From Streptomyces sp. NBC_00878 (GTDB lineage: Bacteria > Actinomycetota > Actinomycetes > Streptomycetales > Streptomycetaceae): DNA of 64,000 nucleotides. This document shows, piece after piece, positions 53,959 to 62,634 of this stretch (positions are counted from its first letter, which is position 1; each line of letters begins with the position of its first letter). Under the pieces are notes generated by a model. That model was not told the origin of the DNA. It did not search any database and saw nothing but the letters and a program-made list of their open reading frames with translations. The DNA is taken from the NCBI RefSeq assembly GCF_026341515.1, contig NZ_JAPEOK010000001.1, forward strand, positions 4,774,001-4,838,000. The letters are read 5' to 3'. A program made the position numbers and the translations under genes.

Positions 53959-54489
53959 TCACCCCACCCGAGCCACCAACGCCGTGGCCACCGCCATCAA
54001 CCCCTCACCCCGCCCGGGAAAGCCCAGCCCATCCGTCGTGGCACCGGACACCGAAACCGGCGCCCCCACCGCCTCCGACAGAATCTTCTGCGCCTCGTCA
54101 CGCCGCTTGCCGATCTTCGGACGAGGACCCACCACCTGCACGGCCACGTTGCCGATGGTGAAACCGCCGGCGCGAACGATCCGCGCAGCCTCCGTCAGCA
54201 GCACAACCCCCGAGGCCCCGGCCCACTCGGCCCGCCCCGTACCGAAGTGCTGCCCCAGGTCACCCATCCCGGCCGCGGAGAAGAGCGCGTTGCACGCGGC
54301 ATGCGCGACAACATCGGCATCGGAGTGCCCAGCCAGCCCAGGCCCCTCCCTCTCCCACTTCAACCCCGCACACCACAACTCACGCCCTTCCTCGAAGGCG
54401 TGAATGTCGGTACCAATACCAACGAGCGGCAGCACAAGCCCTCCAGAAGCCCCCGCCCCCTCAAACCCCTCAGGCCCCTCAGAACCCAT
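53959..54489 (-). CDS. ispF: 2-C-methyl-D-erythritol 2,4-cyclodiphosphate synthase
   Basis: A 176-residue MEP-pathway enzyme forming MEcPP. Metal ligands: GTDIHAF (Asp28, His30) and [11 protein letters not shown] (His55). The CDP site is [11 protein letters not shown] and the late motif [15 protein letters not shown]. The N-terminal 20 residues are a Glu/Gly/Ser extension partly overlapping ispD by 11 bp, so the two are translated together. Confidence 0.95.
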   Translation of the reverse strand: MGSEGPEGFEGAGASGGLVLPLVGIGTDIHAFEEGRELWCAGLKWEREGPGLAGHSDADVVAHAACNALFSAAGMGDLGQHFGTGRAEWAGASGVVLLTEAARIVRAGGFTIGNVAVQVVGPRPKIGKRRDEAQKILSEAVGAPVSVSGATTDGLGFPGRGEGLMAVATALVARVG

Positions 54490-55231
54490 CGTTCAACCTC
54501 CGCCGCGCCAAAACGGCCTCCGCCAGCACCAGGTCCAAGGGACGCGTCACCTTGAACGCCTCCTCGTGCCCGGGCACAACCACCACCCGAAGCCCGAGCT
54601 GCTCGACCATGCTCGCGTCATCGGTGACGTTCTCGGTGACGGTCTCGTGGGCGCGTACGAGCGTGTCGCGGTCGAACCCCTGCGGAGTCTGCACGGCCCG
54701 AAGCCGCGCCCGCTCCGGCGTGGCGACGACCGGCTCGGGCTCCCCGGCCACCCCCGCGGGCTCGACCTGCTTGACGGTGTCCGCGAGCGGCAGCGCGGGC
54801 ACGACGGCGGGAGCCCCGTCCCGCACGGCCTCGATCACGGCATCGACCGTGTCGACGGGCACCAGCGGACGCGCCGCGTCGTGCACGAGCACGATGTCGA
54901 TCCCGGGCGGCAGCGCGTCCAGTCCTATCCGTACGGACTCCTGCCGGCTGTCTCCCCCGGGTACGACGAGGAAGTCGGTGCGCTCGGGCAGGGCGTGCGC
55001 GTCGAGAAGCGTCTTCACCTCGGCCGCCCCGTCGGGCGGCGCCACGACGACGACCAGGGAGACGGCACGGGACGCGGCCATGGCGCGTACCGCGTGGATG
55101 AGCATGGGGGTGCCATTCAGCGCGCGAAGTGCTTTGGGGGCACCCGGACCAAGGCGTACGCCCCGGCCGGCGGCCGGAATCACGGCCGCTGTACGGGCCC
55201 CCGAAGGCGAAGGGCGCGAATCGTCAGACAT
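54479..55231 (-). CDS. ispD: 2-C-methyl-D-erythritol 4-phosphate cytidylyltransferase
   Basis: A 250-residue enzyme adding CMP to MEP. The CTP loop is [21 protein letters not shown], then the Asp of [11 protein letters not shown], and [10 protein letters not shown] near the end with the late [10 protein letters not shown]. It precedes and overlaps ispF, the usual order for isoprenoid genes. carD lies 362 bp upstream. Confidence 0.96.
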   Translation of the reverse strand: MSDDSRPSPSGARTAAVIPAAGRGVRLGPGAPKALRALNGTPMLIHAVRAMAASRAVSLVVVVAPPDGAAEVKTLLDAHALPERTDFLVVPGGDSRQESVRIGLDALPPGIDIVLVHDAARPLVPVDTVDAVIEAVRDGAPAVVPALPLADTVKQVEPAGVAGEPEPVVATPERARLRAVQTPQGFDRDTLVRAHETVTENVTDDASMVEQLGLRVVVVPGHEEAFKVTRPLDLVLAEAVLARRRLNDGF

Positions 55232-55593
55232 CGGTTCCTGTCAGGTTTGTGTGCTCGGCCGACATGGGTATGGCCACAGCGTGCCGGGCGCGACGCCTTG
55301 ACCGGGGACCCTTCCGTGACATCTGGTCGAGCCAGCTGCCCGGGCCCGGCACGCCAAGTATCGGACCCGTGAATTCTTGGGGTCACCGACCGCGGGGTGG
55401 CGGCACGGCATCCGGGTGCGAACATGCCGCAGCGCCCGGCGACAATGGATACGTCATCGGGCACCGCGGCATTTCATTGCGCCGAACCGCTCGTTTCGCC
55501 TCTGGCCAGAAAGCGATCTGGTCCAGAAAATCCGGTCAGAAGAACTGGTCGGAAAGCAGAACTGGTCAGAAAACGATCAGAGCGTGACGGGCG
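55232..55593. repeat. 362-bp gap with imperfect CTGGTCAGAAA repeats
   Basis: At 55502-55573 five copies of CTGGTCNGAAA type occur with 13-17-bp spacing, just behind the carD stop. No gene seen in the rest, which must hold the ispD promoter. Confidence 0.7.
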
Positions 55594-56076
55594 TCAGGAC
55601 GCGAGGACCTCGTCGAGCAGGGCCTCGGCCTTGTCCTCGTTCGTGTTCTCCGCGAGGGCGAGCTCGCTCACCAGGATCTGGCGGGCCTTGGCGAGCATGC
55701 GCTTCTCGCCGGCGGAGAGTCCACGCTCGCGCTCACGACGCCACAGGTCACGGACCACTTCCGCGACCTTGATGACATCGCCGGAGGCGAGCTTCTCCAG
55801 ATTTGCCTTGTAACGACGCGACCAGTTCGTGGGCTCCTCGGCATACGGCGCGCGCAGCACCTCGAAGACCCGGTCCAGTCCGTCCTGACCGACCACATCA
55901 CGCACGCCGACGAACTCCGCATTGTCCGCTGGCACACGCACCGTCAGGTCGCCCTGAGCGACCTTCAGCACCAAGTAGGTCTTGTCCACGCCTTTGATCT
56001 GGCGAGTTTCGATGGCCTCGATCAGCGCGGCCCCGTGATGGGGATAGACCACGGTGTCGCCAACCTTGAACGTCAT
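55594..56076 (-). CDS. carD: CarD-family RNA-polymerase-binding regulator
   Basis: A 160-residue global regulator that binds the RNA polymerase beta lobe and stabilises open complexes, needed at rRNA promoters. The Tudor-like part starts [21 protein letters not shown] and the DNA-binding helices contain the conserved Trp in [17 protein letters not shown]. It ends [19 protein letters not shown]. Start is plain ATG. Upstream is the largest gap in the window. Confidence 0.97.
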   Translation of the reverse strand: MTFKVGDTVVYPHHGAALIEAIETRQIKGVDKTYLVLKVAQGDLTVRVPADNAEFVGVRDVVGQDGLDRVFEVLRAPYAEEPTNWSRRYKANLEKLASGDVIKVAEVVRDLWRRERERGLSAGEKRMLAKARQILVSELALAENTNEDKAEALLDEVLAS

Positions 56077-56931
56077 GTGACAGGTACCCCTTCCGTGGCT
56101 ATCCAGGGTAACACGGAAACCGCGTGTTCTGAATGGCGTTTTCGCAGGTCAGGGCGCATCTCGGGGCTTGACAATCGCAACAGGAACGTGCTGCGACGGG
56201 CGAGCGGAGGAGGGTATTCGCAGGTCGGAGCGGCTCTCCGGGCGAGGAGAAACGCGCACGTTACAACACCCGGAGACCCCGCCCACACGCCTGAACGTCC
56301 GTATTTGTCGGGTTCCGAGGGCCCATGTTTCGCTACTCCGTTCGGTGACCGGAGTCGAGTACGAGGCGAATCCGGAATTGATCACGGCGACCGTAGCCCG
56401 GTCGAAGATCAGCAGCCGATCCGCTGCGGATCCGCAGCGGATCCTCAATGGACCAGAAGAAGGCCGACGGAAGGCAGGCGGAAGACCAATGGAACATCGA
56501 CCGAAGATCACCAGAAGGCGAGCAGAAGATCAGGAGAAGCTCGGCAGAAGATCGACGGAAGATCGATTTCCGGGATCTCCCTGCATTCCCCGCACGAAAT
56601 CCGCAAGACCCGGCCGGGTGACTTACTGAGGCTTCCCGAGGCTTCTTATGTGAATGGCGGACCAGTGTGCGCCGCGCCCAATGGAACACCGAGTGCAGTT
56701 GAGCGGCGGACGACCGGGGGACGGCGAGCGACCGAGCGACCGAGTGACCGAGGGGAGGCCTCGACCGGGGCGGCCTCGACCGGAGCCGGAAAGCACCCAC
56801 CAGCCCCAAGAGGCGGGTCGGGTGCGAAGGCGCGGGAACGTCTCGGTAACCTAAGGCGCCTGACTGATCCTTAGGGCGGCTTTACACAGGAGCCGTCCTG
56901 CTTCGCCCACGTTCAAGGAGTTGCCGCCGCC
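56077..56931. other. 855-bp gap with a 26-bp palindrome and AGAAGATC-rich repeats
   Basis: No convincing gene on either strand. A perfect 26-bp palindrome lies at 56418-56443 (GATCCGCTGCGGATCCGCAG...). Around it GAAGATC/GGAAGATC recurs many times (56400-56570). A perfect -35-like TTGACA is at 56168-56173 on the + strand. The DNA may hold a non-coding RNA or a decayed gene. Confidence 0.5.
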
Positions 56932-57627
56932 GTGAGCAGCAGCCTTCGACGCGGCGCCCTCGCCGCCGCCGCCATCGCGTTCTCGGTCGCCTCGCTCGCC
57001 GCGTGCGGTGCCGGCAACAAGGCCCAGACGCTGGAGATCAAGCCGGACAACGCCGCCACCAGCGTCGGCGACATCAAGATCCAGAATGCTGTCGTCGTCA
57101 CCCAGCCCGAGCTGGAGTCGACGGGCCCCGCCGTGGTCTCCGCGACCTTGTTCAACGAGGGCGGCACCGCCCAGACGCTGGACTCGATCACCGTGGAGGG
57201 CATCAGCGAGCCCGCCGAGCTCAAGCCCGCGAAGGGCTCGGGGGCGCTGACCATCCCCGCGGGCGGTTCGGTGATCATCGGCGGCAAGGGCAACGCCTCC
57301 GCCGTACTGGAGAGCAGCCGTGAGGCCTTCAAGGACGGCGACGCCCAGCCGGTCACCTTCGCCTTCAGCAAGACCGGTGACGTGACGCTGGACGCGTTCG
57401 TCGTACCCGCCGAGAGCTATTTCTCCGAGTGGGGTCCGACCGAGGTCCCGACGCCCACGGAGCCCTCCCCGTCGGAGTCGGCGACCGGCTCGGCGACCGG
57501 GTTGCCCTCGGGCTCGCCGTCCGGGACCGCGACGGGTGAGGCCGGTGCGGCGGGCTCCGAGCCCAGCGACACCGCGGCCTCGGCGAGCGCGACGTCCTCG
57601 GCATCAGGCGAGGCAGAGGGCCACTGA
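56932..57627 (+). CDS. secreted lipoprotein with Ser/Gly-rich tail
   Basis: A 231-residue lipoprotein: signal SLRRGALAAAAIAFSVASL with lipobox LAAC. The folded part (about 30-165) is a beta-sandwich resembling copper-chaperone PCuAC/DUF461 domains (IKIQNAVVVTQPE, PAVVSATLFNEGGTAQTLDSI, LTIPAGGSVIIGGKG), but the Met/His copper ligands are not evident. The last 60 residues are a Ser/Thr/Pro/Ala tail. Convergent with phoP and separated by a strong terminator. Confidence 0.85.
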   Translation: MSSSLRRGALAAAAIAFSVASLAACGAGNKAQTLEIKPDNAATSVGDIKIQNAVVVTQPELESTGPAVVSATLFNEGGTAQTLDSITVEGISEPAELKPAKGSGALTIPAGGSVIIGGKGNASAVLESSREAFKDGDAQPVTFAFSKTGDVTLDAFVVPAESYFSEWGPTEVPTPTEPSPSESATGSATGLPSGSPSGTATGEAGAAGSEPSDTAASASATSSASGEAEGH

Positions 57628-57643
57628 GGCCCACCCACGCCCA

Positions 57644-57690
57644 CGACGAAAGGGCGGGCCCCCTCTTGGAGGGGGCCCGCCCTTTCGTCG
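57644..57690. terminator. strong bidirectional terminator
   Basis: CGACGAAAGGGCGGGCCCCC (57644-57663) pairs perfectly over 20 bp with the stretch ending CCCTTTCGTCG at 57690, loop near TCTTGGA. It separates the lipoprotein and phoP. Confidence 0.96.
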
Positions 57691-57770
57691 CACTCGTACG
57701 CGAACCGCGAACTCGTACCCGTACGGGTACTCGGACTCGTACGCGAACTCTCCGTACCCAGGTACCCGGT

Positions 57771-58451
57771 TTACGGCTCGAACTTGTAGCCGAGCCCGCG
57801 GACCGTGACCAGGTAGCGAGGGGCACCCGGGTCCGGCTCGATCTTCGCGCGGAGGCGCTTGACGTGGACGTCCAGGGTTTTGGTGTCGCCCACGTAGTCG
57901 GCGCCCCATACCCGGTCGATGAGCTGCATACGCGTCAGAACGCGGCCCGCGTTGCGGAGCAGCATCTCCAGCAGGTCGAACTCCTTGAGGGGGAGGTCGA
58001 CCTTGGAGCCGGAGACGGTGACCACGTGGCGGTCGACGTCCATACGGACCGGGCCAGCTTCCAGAGCCGCCGGGGTGACTTCCTCGGGCTCGCCGCGGCG
58101 GCGCAGGACGGCCCGGATACGGGCGACCAGTTCGCGGGACGAGAAGGGCTTGGTGACATAGTCATCGGCTCCTATTTCGAGCCCCACGACCTTGTCGATC
58201 TCGCTGTCCTTGGCGGTGACCATGATCACCGGGACGTTCGATCGGCTGCGCAGCTGGCGGCACACCTCGGTGCCGGGCAGTCCGGGCAGCATCAGGTCGA
58301 GGAGGACGAGGTCGGCGCCGTTGCGCTCGAACTCGTCGAGTCCGTCGGGCCCGGTGGTCGCGATGGCGACCTCGAAACCCTCTTTGCGGAGCATGTAGGA
58401 CAGAGCGTCGCTGAAGGACTCCTCGTCCTCGACGACGAGCACTCGGGTCAC
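57771..58451 (-). CDS. phoP: phosphate response regulator PhoP
   Basis: A 226-residue OmpR-type regulator. The receiver domain has the acidic pair in VVEDE, phospho-acceptor Asp52 in LLDLMLPG, and KPF with Lys at the end of DDYVTKPF. The C-terminal winged helix (LKEFDLLEMLLRNAGRVLTRMQLID, KTLDVHVKRLRAKIE) binds PHO boxes. It overlaps phoR by 4 bp. PhoP represses antibiotic genes and activates phosphate scavenging in Streptomyces. Confidence 0.97.
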   Translation of the reverse strand: MTRVLVVEDEESFSDALSYMLRKEGFEVAIATTGPDGLDEFERNGADLVLLDLMLPGLPGTEVCRQLRSRSNVPVIMVTAKDSEIDKVVGLEIGADDYVTKPFSSRELVARIRAVLRRRGEPEEVTPAALEAGPVRMDVDRHVVTVSGSKVDLPLKEFDLLEMLLRNAGRVLTRMQLIDRVWGADYVGDTKTLDVHVKRLRAKIEPDPGAPRYLVTVRGLGYKFEP

Positions 58452-59725
58452 GGAAGGACCTCCGGGGCAGAAAAGGGTTCGTACGGGGATGAGACGGTGG
58501 TCGTCCCGTCGGTCTCACCGGTCTCGTCGTCTTCGTCGAGGCCGGGTGTCTGGTCGTCGGTCGCGCGGTCGCGGGCCGCGCCCGCCTCCGGCAGCCTCAG
58601 GGTGAAGGTGGAGCCCTGACCCTCGGAGCTCCACACCGTGACCTCCCCGCTGTGCGAGGCGGCCACGTGCTTGACGATCGCGAGCCCGAGTCCCGTACCG
58701 CCTGTGGCGCGGGAGCGGGCCGGATCCACACGATAGAAGCGCTCGAAGACGCGCTCCTTGTCCTTGTCGGAGATGCCGATGCCCTGGTCGGTCACGGCGA
58801 TCTCGATGAGGTCTCCGCCGGGCGCGGTGACCCGGCGCGCGGCTATGCCCACCCGAGTGCGGGCGGGCGAGTAGTTGACGGCGTTCTCCACGAGGTTGCC
58901 CAGCGCGGCGGCCAGCTGACCCCGGTTGCCCCAGATACTCAGGTCGGCGGTACCGCCGGCGGCCATGGTGATCTGCTTCGTACCGGCCTGGTGGCGGCAG
59001 CGGTCGATCGCCTCGGCGACCAGTTCGTCGACGCCAACGGGCTCGGCGTCCTCCAGGGGATCGTCGTTCTGGACCCGGGAGAGGTCGATGAGCTCCTGGA
59101 CGAGGTTGGTGAGGCGGGTGGCCTCTATCTGCATCCGCCCGGCGAAGCGTTCCACCGCTTCCGGGTCGTCGGAGGCGCCCATGACGGCCTCGGAGAGGAG
59201 CGAGAGCGCGCCGACGGGGGTCTTGAGCTCATGGCTGACGTTGGCGACGAAGTCGCGTCGTACGGCCTCGATCCGGCGGGCCTCGGTGAGGTCCTCGACG
59301 AGGAGCAGTACGAGCCGGGAGCCGAGCGGCGCCACCCGGGCGGACACGGCGAGTGCCTCGCCACGGCCGGTGCCCCGCCGGGGCAGGTCCAGCTCGACCT
59401 GCCGTATCTCCCCGTCCCTGCGCGTGTCGCGAGCCATCTGGAGCATCGGCTCGACGGCCAGTTTTCCACCCCGGACGAGACCGAGGGCGTACGCTGCCGA
59501 GCTCGCCTTGACCACGGCGTCGGCCTCGTCGAGGACGACCGCGGAGGAGCGGAGCACGGACAGGACCGTGTCCACGCCCGGCGGAAGCACCGGGTCCGTG
59601 TGCAGGGAGGTGCGGGTGGGGCGTTTCTGTTCCCGCTCGCTCCAGCGGAACGCCAGCATGGCGATGACACCGGTGAGCACACCGGCGATCGCTGCCGCTG
59701 CGGCGACCGCCGCGTTCACGTCCAT
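58448..59725 (-). CDS. phoR: phosphate sensor kinase PhoR
   Basis: A 425-residue membrane histidine kinase. A single membrane helix at about 5-25 (AAVAAAAAIAGVLTGVIAMLA) anchors it. A PAS-like part precedes the dimerisation helix with His165 in FVANVSHELKTPVGAL. ATP-binding boxes: NLVENAVNYSPART (N), VTDQGIGISD (G1), FERFYRVDPAR (F) and GGTGLGLAIVKHV (G2). The last 45 residues are acidic and disordered. The stop overlaps the phoP start, so they are coupled. Confidence 0.97.
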   Translation of the reverse strand: MDVNAAVAAAAAIAGVLTGVIAMLAFRWSEREQKRPTRTSLHTDPVLPPGVDTVLSVLRSSAVVLDEADAVVKASSAAYALGLVRGGKLAVEPMLQMARDTRRDGEIRQVELDLPRRGTGRGEALAVSARVAPLGSRLVLLLVEDLTEARRIEAVRRDFVANVSHELKTPVGALSLLSEAVMGASDDPEAVERFAGRMQIEATRLTNLVQELIDLSRVQNDDPLEDAEPVGVDELVAEAIDRCRHQAGTKQITMAAGGTADLSIWGNRGQLAAALGNLVENAVNYSPARTRVGIAARRVTAPGGDLIEIAVTDQGIGISDKDKERVFERFYRVDPARSRATGGTGLGLAIVKHVAASHSGEVTVWSSEGQGSTFTLRLPEAGAARDRATDDQTPGLDEDDETGETDGTTTVSSPYEPFSAPEVLP

Positions 59726-59798
59726 GGCCCCAGGTTAGGCACGCTGTACGCCCGGGTCACAGCCGTCCGAGGGTGGACTCGAACACTCGTCGCTCAGA

Positions 59799-59831
59799 GT
59801 TCACTCTGGAGACCGTGTCGGTTCACTTCGT
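59799..59831. promoter_or_regulatory. PHO-box repeats between phoR and phoU
   Basis: GTTCACTCTGG (59799) and GTTCACTTCGT (59821) lie 22 bp apart with a degenerate 11-mer between, giving three 11-bp PhoP units. A further GGTTCATTTGAG lies at 59907. The sites are in the 288-bp divergent promoter region and can serve both directions. Confidence 0.85.
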
Positions 59832-60013
59832 ACGAACGGGAGACGCGAGCCTTCCACCAGCGAGAAGAGGCGGTGTCGCCCAGAATTAACCTGGGTGCCG
59901 GTGACGGTTCATTTGAGGGGGCGGAAACCGACGCGTTCAGGCCGGACCGTGGGAGCGTGGGGTTCTAGAGCCCCCTGAACCCCCCGATTGCAGACGTAGA
60001 GAGGGACATCCTG

Positions 60014-60691
60014 ATGCGGGACGCGTACCACGAGGAACTTGACTCGATCGGCGAGGGCCTGGTTGAGATGGCCCGTCTCGTCGGCTCGGCGATCGGTCGC
60101 GCGACGACGGCGATCCTCGACTCCGATCTGAAGCTGGCGGAGAGCGTGATCGCGGGCGACCAGAAGGTCGACGATCTCCAGCACGACCTCGAAGCACGGG
60201 CGATAGCACTGCTGGCCCGGCAGCAGCCCGTGGCCACCGACCTGCGGATCGTCGTCACCTCGCTCCGTATGTCCGCCGACCTGGAGCGCTCCGGCGACCT
60301 CGCCCAGCATGTGGCGAAGCTCGCCCGGCTCCGCTTCCCGGAGCGCGCGATCCCGCACGACCTGCACGCCACGATCCTGGAGATGGGCCAGCTCGCGCAG
60401 CGCCTGATGGCGAAGGCCGCGGAGGTCATCATCACCAACGACGTCGACCTCGCGCTGCAGCTGGAGCAGGACGACGACGCGATGGACCTCCTCCACCGCA
60501 CGCTCTTCCAGCACCTGCTGGACGACCGCTGGAAGCACGGCATCGAGACGGCGGTGGACGTCACGCTGCTCGGCCGCTACTACGAACGCTTCGCCGACCA
60601 CGCGGTGTCCGTGGCGAACCGGGTGGTGTACCTGGTGACGGGCGAACACGCGGACGAACTGCAGGCGGCGCCGCAGGTGGAAGGGGCGTAA
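60014..60691 (+). CDS. phoU: phosphate-signalling protein PhoU
   Basis: A 225-residue all-helical metal-binding protein that links the Pst transporter to PhoR. It carries the two PhoU repeats: DLQHDLEARAIALLARQQPVATDLRIVVTSLRMSADLERSGDLAQHVAKLA and HLLDDRWKHGIETAVDVTLLGRYYERFADHAVSVANRVVYLVTG, both with the acidic ExxxD metal motif. Divergent from phoR. In S. coelicolor it is PhoP-dependent and dampens the regulon. A minisatellite lies between it and the next gene. Confidence 0.97.
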   Translation: MRDAYHEELDSIGEGLVEMARLVGSAIGRATTAILDSDLKLAESVIAGDQKVDDLQHDLEARAIALLARQQPVATDLRIVVTSLRMSADLERSGDLAQHVAKLARLRFPERAIPHDLHATILEMGQLAQRLMAKAAEVIITNDVDLALQLEQDDDAMDLLHRTLFQHLLDDRWKHGIETAVDVTLLGRYYERFADHAVSVANRVVYLVTGEHADELQAAPQVEGA

Positions 60692-61001
60692 GCCCGCCCA
60701 CGGTGGCGGGCTGCTCCCTGGGCATTTGGGCTTGCGCGGGCGTGTGGGCTTGCGCGGGCGTGTGGGCTGCGCGGGCGTGTGGGCTGCGCGGGCAGGTGGG
60801 CTGCGCGGGCAGGTGAGCTCGCATGGGCAGGTGAGCTCGCATGGGCAGGTGAGCTCGCATGGGCAGGTGAGCTGGCATGGGCTGGGCGCATCGATTCGTT
60901 GTGGTCGTTGTGGGAGCGCGCGAGCCTCTGTGCGCCGTTGATGCGCCCGACCGGGTGGGCGTGCAATGGGTGTAGGCACACAAGCCTTCGAGGAGGGACC
61001 C
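60692..61001. repeat. minisatellite (17-18 bp, nine units) between phoU and the metallothionein-like gene
   Basis: From 60727 to 60885 nine units of TGGGCTGCGCGGGCGTG / TGAGCTCGCATGGGCAGG follow without gaps. The variants are ordered in blocks: two, then one, two, three and one. The remaining bases hold no gene. Confidence 0.95.
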
Positions 61002-61154
61002 ATGGCCGAATCCCCCACCACGCCCAACCCGACCCAGGACCGCGAGACCGAGCAGCCCACCGAGATCAAGAGCCTGCCGCTCATCGCCGCCTGCGGCTGC
61101 GGCTCGGGCTGCGGCTGCGGGTGCCAGTCCGGCAATCCGTGCCAGTGCGGTTGA
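61002..61154 (+). CDS. mtpA: metallothionein-like cysteine-rich peptide
   Basis: A 50-residue peptide. The first 30 residues are polar (MAESPTTPNPTQDRETEQP), the end CGCGSGCGCGCQSGNPCQCG packs seven cysteines into 20 residues. This suits binding of zinc or copper as thiolate clusters. GAGGAGGGACCC precedes the ATG. I recall the S. coelicolor gene downstream of phoU as mtpA, described as metallothionein-like and PhoP-dependent. It is likely read with phoU. Confidence 0.85.
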   Translation: MAESPTTPNPTQDRETEQPTEIKSLPLIAACGCGSGCGCGCQSGNPCQCG

Positions 61155-61316
61155 TGCACCTGGCGGCTGATCGCGCCGGGGCGGTTTGTTCACTCCGGGG
61201 CGATTGAGACTCCGGGGCGGATGACGCGCCGGCGCGGATGATAAGTCGACCCGGTTGACCATCGACTCTGTCGGCGCGCCTGCGCTCCTGATCACGTACG
61301 ACCTAGGACTGCGGAC

Positions 61317-61344
61317 GGGCCCCACTTCAGGTGTGGGGCCCTTT
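61317..61344 (+). terminator. terminator after mtpA
   Basis: GGGCCCCAC pairs with GTGGGGCCC around TTCAGGT, followed by TTT. Confidence 0.88.
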
Positions 61345-61575
61345 CGTACGTACGGTCGTCGCCCAGGTCAGCACCAGTTCACTACGGCGACGCGAAACGG
61401 GCGGCAGCGGCTGTGCAGGCAAACGGCGGCCGTCTGCCTGCCGATATGCCATGGCTCCAGGTCTGGCAGGCTCGTTCTTCGCGCCTGGTCAGTGGGCCGC
61501 GCACCCCAACTGACCTGCGGTCGGGCGGTCGTTGTCGGTTCCGCCTGGGAGGGCCCAGAGTGGGCCCAGGGCAAA

Positions 61576-61615
61576 CAAAGACCCCTGATCTGCTCCGTAG
61601 GTACAGATCAGGGGC
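61576..61615 (-). terminator. terminator after gpm
   Basis: On the minus strand GCCCCTGATCTG pairs with CAGATCAGGGGT, followed by a TCTTTGTTT tract. Confidence 0.9.
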
Positions 61616-61628
61616 ATGGTCGCCAAAC

Positions 61629-62390
61629 CTACTTCTTCTTGCCCTGGTTCTTGACAGCCTCGATCGCCGCCGCAGCCGCGTCCGGGTCCAGGTAAGTTCC
61701 GCCCGGGTTCAGCGGCTTGAAGGCCTCGTCCAGTTCGTATGCGAGTGGGATGCCCGTTGGGATGTTCAGGCCCGCGATGTCCGCGTCCGAGATGTTGTCG
61801 AGGTGCTTGACCAGGGCCCGGAGGCTGTTGCCGTGGGCCGCGACCAGGACCGTGCGGCCTGCCAGGAGGTCGGGGACGATGCCGTCGTACCAGTACGGGA
61901 GCATGCGGATGACGACGTCCTTCAGGCACTCCGTGCGCGGGCGGAGTTCCGGCGGGATCGTCGCGTAGCGCGGGTCGGCGGACTGGGAGAACTCCGTGCC
62001 GTCCTCCAGCGGGGGCGGCGGTGTGTCGTACGAGCGGCGCCACAGCATGAACTGCTCCTCGCCGAACTCCGCGAGGGTCTGCGCCTTGTCCTTGCCCTGG
62101 AGGGCGCCGTAGTGGCGCTCGTTCAGGCGCCAGCTGCGCTGGACCGGGATCCAGTGGCGGTCCGCGGATTCGAGGGCCAGTTGGGCCGTGCGGATCGCAC
62201 GCTTCTGGAGGGACGTGTGGACCACGTCGGGGAGAAGGTCGGCGTCCTTCAGGAGCTCGCCGCCGCGGACTGCCTCCTTCTCGCCCTTCTCGTTGAGGTT
62301 GACGTCCACCCAGCCGGTGAACAGGTTCTTGGCGTTCCATTCGCTCTCGCCGTGGCGGAGGAGGATCAGCTTGTACGGTGCGTCGGCCAT
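61629..62390 (-). CDS. gpm: 2,3-bisphosphoglycerate-dependent phosphoglycerate mutase
   Basis: A 253-residue glycolytic enzyme interconverting 3- and 2-phosphoglycerate. Catalytic [20 protein letters not shown] has the phospho-His; other active-site parts are [24 protein letters not shown] (the acid Glu) and [14 protein letters not shown] with the second His. Length is exactly that of the Streptomyces enzyme. ATG at 62390 was chosen because the family starts here. The MFS gene diverges 244 bp away. Confidence 0.97.
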   Translation of the reverse strand: MADAPYKLILLRHGESEWNAKNLFTGWVDVNLNEKGEKEAVRGGELLKDADLLPDVVHTSLQKRAIRTAQLALESADRHWIPVQRSWRLNERHYGALQGKDKAQTLAEFGEEQFMLWRRSYDTPPPPLEDGTEFSQSADPRYATIPPELRPRTECLKDVVIRMLPYWYDGIVPDLLAGRTVLVAAHGNSLRALVKHLDNISDADIAGLNIPTGIPLAYELDEAFKPLNPGGTYLDPDAAAAAIEAVKNQGKKK

Positions 62391-62634
62391 GGCCCCGAGC
62401 GTAATCGAACCCCCGGATCGCCCGCTGCCCCGCCCGGAACCCGGACAGGGGAGGGCAGACGGGAGGCAAGCGGCACAGCCGGCGGCAGGGCGAACCGCGG
62501 GCGCGTGGCCGAGAGTTGGCGGCTTCTGCCAGCGGCTTCCGTTAATTGAGTGGACCCCGCCCGCTGCGTACTCGTAAGTTGCGCTCATTGCCTGAGCCGC
62601 TTACACGTCGCCCATGCGCACCCGGGGGTCATCG

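Larger units (their letters stand above)
61155..61628. other. 474-bp convergent gap with two terminators
   Basis: Between mtpA (+) and gpm (-). Apart from the terminators at 61317-61344 and 61576-61615 I see no gene or strong repeat. Confidence 0.5.

Noticed and set aside
56149-56809. Several 120-158-codon frames in the gap before the lipoprotein
   Set aside because: They overlap each other on both strands, are rich in Arg/Ser from GAAGATC repeats and show no domain or ribosome site.
60580-60981. Minus-strand frame reading the minisatellite as AHASSP repeats
   Set aside because: The repeats explain the frame, it runs antisense into phoU and shows no ribosome site.
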